Assembly: GCA_020636045.1 (NCBI GenBank)
Contig: JACJYP010000005.1
Coordinates: 248,001 to 312,000 of the forward strand
Direction: 5' to 3'
DNA: 64,000 nucleotides
Origin: Lewinellaceae bacterium
Lineage (GTDB): Bacteria > Bacteroidota > Bacteroidia > Chitinophagales > Saprospiraceae
The notes under the pieces are model-generated. The model made no database searches and was not told where the DNA came from. It was given only the letters and a program-made list of their open reading frames with translations. The translations under genes were made by a program, and so were the position numbers. Of this stretch, positions 60,260-64,000 are shown piece by piece. Each line of letters begins with the position of its first letter. Positions within the stretch are counted from its first letter, which is position 1.

Positions 60260-60311
60260 GGAACAAACTTACGTGTGTACGCTGCTTTTTGACCGTTTTT
60301 GTAGTAAAAAC

Positions 60312-61115
60312 TTACTTCTTTACCCAGCCGAGGATGCGCAAAGGGCCGCCGCTGCCGCCCGCAATCTTCATGGGAAATGCCATTACATAAGCGCCGGTAG
60401 AGGGTAGTTGGTCCAGATGGGCCACATTTTCGAAAACAAGGATATTCTCACCCAGCAGTACCTGATGGCTTTTGAAATCTTTAGACTGACCGTAATCGAT
60501 GCTCGGGGTGTCCAGACCAACGGCTTTAACCTTCCTGTTTTTGACCAGCCATTCAGCAGCCTGCGGATCAAGGCCCGGGAAATGAAGTTCCGCTACGGCT
60601 TCCTCTCCCATCCGGGCTGTGCCGAAATATTCAAGCCGGTCGGGGTAGAACTTTCCGTAACCGGTGCGCAGCAACAAAAACGACCCTTCGGGCAAGGGAC
60701 CGTTTTCAGTTTCCCACGTGGTCAGGTCTTCGGTGCTGACGAGATAATCGCGATTCTGCAGGGCTTTTTTCGAAACATCCACTACAACGGCGTTGCCACT
60801 CAGCCGCTCGGGCGGTATTTCGTCGCAGCTCCAGCGGCCTGCGGCAAAGTGGATCGGCGCATCGAGGTGCGTGCCGCCGTGTTCGGGCGCGCAAAACTGG
60901 TAGGAAGAATAGAAAAAACCGCCGGGGGTGGTTCCGTTGAAAAGCGTATCCAGATGGAAGCCGATCTTGTTGTTCGGCCAGTACAGCGTGGAGTCGGAAA
61001 AGGGATGTGTCAGGTCGATCCATATGCCCTCTGCAAATACCTGCGCGGGAGTGGGCGGCTCTACTGGTGCCTGCGTACAGGCAGCGCAGAGCAATAGAAA
61101 ACATAATTTCTTCAT
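60312..61115 (-). CDS. Cyclase-family (kynurenine-formamidase-like) lipoprotein
   Basis: 267 residues from the ATG at 61115 (another lies at 61124). The lipoprotein signal MKKLCFLLLCAACT has a lipobox ending in Cys. The cyclase fold is clear: WIDLTHPFSDSTLYWPN, YSSYQFCAPEHGGTHLDAPIHFA (metal-binding HGGTHLD motif), and YLVSTEDLTTWETENG and VGLDTPSIDYGQSKDFKSHQVLLGENI. Members are metal-dependent amidohydrolases or cyclases, such as kynurenine formamidase. A lipid-anchored form in the envelope is unusual, and the substrate is unknown. It is divergent from a POT-type transporter, which suggests, but does not show, that the two act on a shared small molecule. Confidence 0.88.
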   Translation of the reverse strand: MKKLCFLLLCAACTQAPVEPPTPAQVFAEGIWIDLTHPFSDSTLYWPNNKIGFHLDTLFNGTTPGGFFYSSYQFCAPEHGGTHLDAPIHFAAGRWSCDEIPPERLSGNAVVVDVSKKALQNRDYLVSTEDLTTWETENGPLPEGSFLLLRTGYGKFYPDRLEYFGTARMGEEAVAELHFPGLDPQAAEWLVKNRKVKAVGLDTPSIDYGQSKDFKSHQVLLGENILVFENVAHLDQLPSTGAYVMAFPMKIAGGSGGPLRILGWVKK

Positions 61116-61162
61116 CGGTATCATGTTTTGCGTGACGTTGGTGATCCGGCCTGCTGGTATTG

Positions 61163-61192
61163 CAAAGGCACAAATCGCCGCTAAATTGCAAA
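61163..61192 (-). promoter_or_regulatory. Candidate promoter of the cyclase-family gene
   Basis: On the minus strand TTTG (61192-61189) and TGCCTTTG (61170-61163) lie 18 nt apart; the -7 element differs from TAnnTTTG by one base. Transcription would begin near 61158, about 43 nt before the ATG at 61115. Confidence 0.45.
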
Positions 61193-61247
61193 ATCAATGC
61201 AACAGTGCCAAACCTTTCCACACCGCGACGATGCCTGAATATTTTCT

Positions 61248-61255
61248 CATCTTTG
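61248..61255 (+). promoter_or_regulatory. Weak -7-like element of the transporter gene
   Basis: CATCTTTG differs from TAnnTTTG by one base and sits just upstream of the transporter. If used, transcription would begin about 61260. That leaves almost no leader for the ATG at 61266 and favours the ATG at 61278. Confidence 0.35.
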
Positions 61256-61277
61256 GCGCTCACAAATGATCCGCATC

Positions 61278-62816
61278 ATGAGCGAAACGAAAAAGATCAG
61301 CATTAAGGAGTTTCCCAAAACATTCTGGGCCGTCAATACGATGGAAATATTCGAACGCATGGCCTGGTACGGCTTTTTTGCGGTCTCTTCCCTGTACATC
61401 ACGGGCCCGGTCAGTGAAGGCGGGCTTGGCTTTTCCGATCAGGACAGGGGCGTGCTGCAAGGGGTCGTTACTTTTTTTCTGTATCTGTTTCCGGTGGTCA
61501 CCGGCGCCCTGGCCGATCGTTACGGCTACAGGCGTATGCTGATGACCGCTTTTATCGTGTTGGTACCGGCGTACTATTTACTGGGGCAGTTCAAGACCTT
61601 TCCCACCTTCTTTATGGCTTTCATGCTGGTAGCCCTGGGCGCCGCCATGTTCAAGCCCGTGATAGTCGGCTCCATTTCGCGGCTTACCAACGACCGCACA
61701 GCCTCCATGGGTTTCGGCATTTTTTATATGATGGTCAATATCGGCGGGTTCATCGGCCCGATCGTCGCAGGCATTGTGCGGGGCTGGGAATGGCGCTATG
61801 TATTCATCGCTTCTTCGGTATGGATTGCCGTCAATTTTATCATTATCACCCTGTTTTTCCAGGAACCGACTTCCGAAAGCCGCTCCGCAAACCCCAGAAC
61901 GCTGAAAAAAGTGCTATCCGATATGGTGGAAGTGCTGGGCAACGGCCGTTTTTTTCTGTTTGTATTCGGCTTGCTGGCCTTTCTGGTGCTGGGTTCGAAA
62001 TATACTTCGGACGGCAGTTTTACCTGGACACACATCTGGATGATCGCCGGTGTCTGGATCGTCCTGAATGTAATTTATGACCTGCTGGTCAAAAATGCGG
62101 CCTCTGGTTCTGCATCCTGGTATTTACAGCCCATGCGTATGGGCGACTGGCGGTTCGGGCTGTTCCTGCTTATCATGTCGGGTTTCTGGACCTGTTACCA
62201 ACAGTTGTTTTACACCCTTCCCCTGCATATCCGCGACTTTACCGATACTTCCGATGTGCTGCGCGGCGCCCAGTCCTTGCTGAGTGCCATAGGGCTCGAC
62301 TCCTGGGCAGAGGGGCTGGCCGGCTCTATGGCAAAAGAAGGGCAGGTGAACCCGGAGTACCTGATCAATTTCAACTCCGCAGCGATCATTATTTTTCAGG
62401 TGATGATCTCGTATCTGGTCACGCGCCTCAAGGCGTTCACCACGATCTTCTGGGGCGTGCTGATCACGGTACTCAGTTTTTCCATACTGGTGTTCGGCAC
62501 CAGCGGATGGATCGTGCTGGCCGGCATCGTCATTTTCTCCTTCGGCGAGATGATGGCCAGCCCAAAGTCGAAAGAGTACACCGGAAGGATTGCTCCGCCC
62601 GACAAAGTGGCCATGTACATGGGGTACTTTTACTGGTGCATCGCATTGGGAAATCTTTTCGGCGGCATTCTTTCCGGACAACTCTACGCCAAATTTGGTG
62701 TAGCAGGCATAAAACGACCCGATCTGATGTGGGGTATTTTTACGGCGCTGGCGCTGTTCTCCGCGCTGGCGGTCTTTTTCTACGACCGGCTGATCATCAG
62801 GCGTATAAAGTCGTGA
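61278..62816 (+). CDS. POT-type (proton-dependent oligopeptide) MFS transporter
   Basis: 512 residues from the ATG at 61278 (61266 is also possible). About 12 to 14 membrane segments are visible. The N-terminal motif MEIFERMAWYGFFA carries the ExxERxxxYG signature of the POT/PTR family, and the loop LADRYGYRRMLM is the MFS motif A. PVIVGSISRLTNDRTASMGFGIFYMMVNIGGFIGPIVAG is typical of PTR transporters. These take up di- and tripeptides or related small substrates using the proton gradient. It is divergent from the cyclase-family lipoprotein. Its 3' end is 11 bp from the convergent WbqC gene. Confidence 0.88.
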   Translation: MSETKKISIKEFPKTFWAVNTMEIFERMAWYGFFAVSSLYITGPVSEGGLGFSDQDRGVLQGVVTFFLYLFPVVTGALADRYGYRRMLMTAFIVLVPAYYLLGQFKTFPTFFMAFMLVALGAAMFKPVIVGSISRLTNDRTASMGFGIFYMMVNIGGFIGPIVAGIVRGWEWRYVFIASSVWIAVNFIIITLFFQEPTSESRSANPRTLKKVLSDMVEVLGNGRFFLFVFGLLAFLVLGSKYTSDGSFTWTHIWMIAGVWIVLNVIYDLLVKNAASGSASWYLQPMRMGDWRFGLFLLIMSGFWTCYQQLFYTLPLHIRDFTDTSDVLRGAQSLLSAIGLDSWAEGLAGSMAKEGQVNPEYLINFNSAAIIIFQVMISYLVTRLKAFTTIFWGVLITVLSFSILVFGTSGWIVLAGIVIFSFGEMMASPKSKEYTGRIAPPDKVAMYMGYFYWCIALGNLFGGILSGQLYAKFGVAGIKRPDLMWGIFTALALFSALAVFFYDRLIIRRIKS

Positions 62817-62827
62817 TGTCCTTTTCG

Positions 62828-63409
62828 TTATTCTTCGGCATCTGCCAGCGCCTGGGCGCTTCTGTTGCCGCAACAGAAAAAAAGATCTAATACCGACAGG
62901 TCGGGGATAAAGCCGTGCCGCTCTTCAAACACCTGGGGATAACGTATAGAAGTAGTGGCAGGTACGGTCATCTTTTCAGGCGCGTATTGCGCTGAAAGTT
63001 GAAAGGCGCCTTTCCACCCGATTTTTTGCTGAAAAAGGTATTCGAGCAGTTTCAGGTTGAAATCGAACAAAAACGAATATTTTTTTTCATAAAACGGCGC
63101 AATTCCGTCGACATAGTGTTCGAAAAAAGGGGCGCTCCCGTAGGCAGTAACGATGCTCCGCCAATGCTGACGTTGCCAGGGATCGGTGTCGGCGATCCGC
63201 ACATCGCGCACCGGCATTTGCTGGTGTTTCCCCTTTTCGAGCGGAATGCTCAGCCGCTGGATACCATTTGGTCCGGCGATGTAGCAACGATTGCGCAATG
63301 AGCCTTTCTGGTAGTGCTCGCAGGCTTCCAGTTCGATCTGCCGGTATTTCCATACAGCGGCACACCAGGATACTGGAGGCAGATAGTATAAGGGAAACAA
63401 TGGCGCCAT
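62828..63409 (-). CDS. WbqC-like family protein
   Basis: 193 residues from the ATG at 63409. The opening MAPLFPLYYLPPVSWCAAVWKYRQIELEACEHYQKGSLRNRCYIAGPNGIQRLSIPLEKGKH fits the WbqC-like family, as does DPWQRQHWRSIVTAYGSAPFFEHY. Members occur in surface-polysaccharide loci of some bacteria but are also found alone in Bacteroidota, as here; the reaction is not established. No signal peptide is present, so it is cytoplasmic. An upstream extension to 63553 would overlap the TraB-like gene and was rejected. It is 14 bp downstream of that gene and likely in the same transcript. Confidence 0.85.
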   Translation of the reverse strand: MAPLFPLYYLPPVSWCAAVWKYRQIELEACEHYQKGSLRNRCYIAGPNGIQRLSIPLEKGKHQQMPVRDVRIADTDPWQRQHWRSIVTAYGSAPFFEHYVDGIAPFYEKKYSFLFDFNLKLLEYLFQQKIGWKGAFQLSAQYAPEKMTVPATTSIRYPQVFEERHGFIPDLSVLDLFFCCGNRSAQALADAEE

Positions 63410-63423
63410 GACAGGAAACAGGT

Positions 63424-64000
63424 TCAGGCCTCCAAAGCCGGAGCATGTGAACTGGCCAGGGCCGGGCGAACGGGTTTTACCTTGAAACCCGCCTTTTTCA
63501 GGAGGCGCAGCATGCCTTTTTGTCCGCCGAGATGCCCGGCGCCCACGGCGCAAAAAAGCGACCCTGTTTGGGTGATTTCGGCAAAGCGCCTGGCCATCAG
63601 CACATTGCGCTCGTATAGCAGCACGCGCCGCATGCCTTTGGTATCTTTTTGGGCCGATTTGTAGAGTTTTTGAATGTCGCCGGCAGCGTACCAGCGGATC
63701 ATTTTATGCATGCGGCTTTTTTGCCGCTTGTAATTTTTCAGCAGCCAGGTCAGGCTTTTGATCTGTTGCTTGAGCGATATCTTGTGCAGCGTATTCAATT
63801 GGTCGGCAAAACTTTCGACACCGGTCGTGGGTTTGCCGAGACTGCGGGCATAATGCCACAAGGTTTCATCCAGGGAATGCGCCGACTCGTCTGCCAGAAA
63901 CGCCGTTGAGAGTGCCGTGCTGACGGTCATCGGGTGCTGCGCACGCATCGCATCGGCAGGCATGCCGAGTTTTTTTCGGCAGTAAAAATCCAGGTTTTTC
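63424..64000 (-). CDS. TraB/GumN family protein (5' end cut by the window)
   Basis: The frame is open from 63424 to the right edge without a stop, so the gene starts beyond 64000; the Met at 63963 is internal, with KNLDFYCRKKLG before it. About 192 residues are visible. GKPTTGVESFADQLNTLHKISL and a C-terminal ERNVLMARRFAEITQTGSLFCAVGAGHLGGQKGMLRLLKKAGFKVKPV carry the TraB/GumN signature (GVE, ERN and GxGHLxG). Members are found in many bacteria and as pheromone-shutdown proteins; a protease-like fold has been proposed but function is open. It precedes the WbqC gene on the same strand by 14 bp. Confidence 0.85.
   Translation of the reverse strand, partial: KNLDFYCRKKLGMPADAMRAQHPMTVSTALSTAFLADESAHSLDETLWHYARSLGKPTTGVESFADQLNTLHKISLKQQIKSLTWLLKNYKRQKSRMHKMIRWYAAGDIQKLYKSAQKDTKGMRRVLLYERNVLMARRFAEITQTGSLFCAVGAGHLGGQKGMLRLLKKAGFKVKPVRPALASSHAPALEA

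Noticed and set aside
60264..60271. A TAAGTTTG promoter element for the dynamin-like gene.
   Set aside because: It lies only 5 bp before the ATG and would require a leaderless transcript, and no -33 element is present.

Overview
The window reads as chromosomal DNA of a Bacteroidota bacterium, most likely in or near the Saprospiria (Haliscomenobacter/Lewinella-like). This rests on type IX secretion (T9SS) C-terminal sorting domains on several proteins, three giant proteins ending in a gliding-motility-associated C-terminal (CHU_C-like) domain, TonB receptor/DUF4249 and DUF4331 families, DUF4292, and -7 promoter elements of the Bacteroidota type TAnnTTTG. No rRNA, tRNA, CRISPR array, phage gene or intact insertion sequence was seen. 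The rank below phylum is inference.

Layout. 1-5469 (minus): two tandem DUF4331 proteins, a TPR protein and the start of a TonB-receptor-like gene cut by the left edge. 5619-7679 (plus): a secreted GH30-type glycosidase. 7808-13879 (minus): an operon of a TonB-dependent receptor and three DUF4249 lipoproteins, two of them a recent tandem duplication. 14074-16446: a PIF1/RecD-like helicase convergent with an acyltransferase. 16681-19934 (minus): a C-terminal processing protease translationally coupled to a secreted arylsulfotransferase-like protein. 20115-21455 (plus): an Lrp/AsnC regulator and a secreted protein of unknown function. 21587-21897: a 42-bp tandem repeat array. 22133-41712 (minus): three giant surface proteins (about 2,117, 2,192 and 2,011 residues), almost a third of the window. 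41989-44685 (plus): a secreted subtilase. 44694-64000: mostly housekeeping genes, namely a thioesterase, an M1 metallopeptidase, a TPR/DUF4292/EnvC-like operon, etfBA, a bifunctional-nuclease-family protein, DUF1573, an HscA-like Hsp70, a cytidylate-kinase-like protein, a DUF4340-like protein, a DprE1-like oxidase, a bacterial dynamin-like GTPase, a cyclase-family lipoprotein, a POT-type transporter, WbqC and a TraB/GumN-like gene cut by the right edge.

How the parts fit. At least seven products (the three giants, one DUF4331, the GH30 enzyme, the arylsulfotransferase-like protein and the subtilase) carry T9SS-type C-termini, so the left two thirds is an export-heavy surface and nutrient region, although no T9SS machinery gene lies here. 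Convergent genes meet with little or no spacing (15384/15385, 58541/58544, 44685/44694, 47866/47885, 53014/53026, 62816/62828). Long hairpins close several minus-strand transcripts. The strongest candidates for undescribed biology are the giant trio, whose Ig-like repeats are homogenised within each protein but differ between proteins; the 42-bp array beside them; and the amplified DUF4249 operon.
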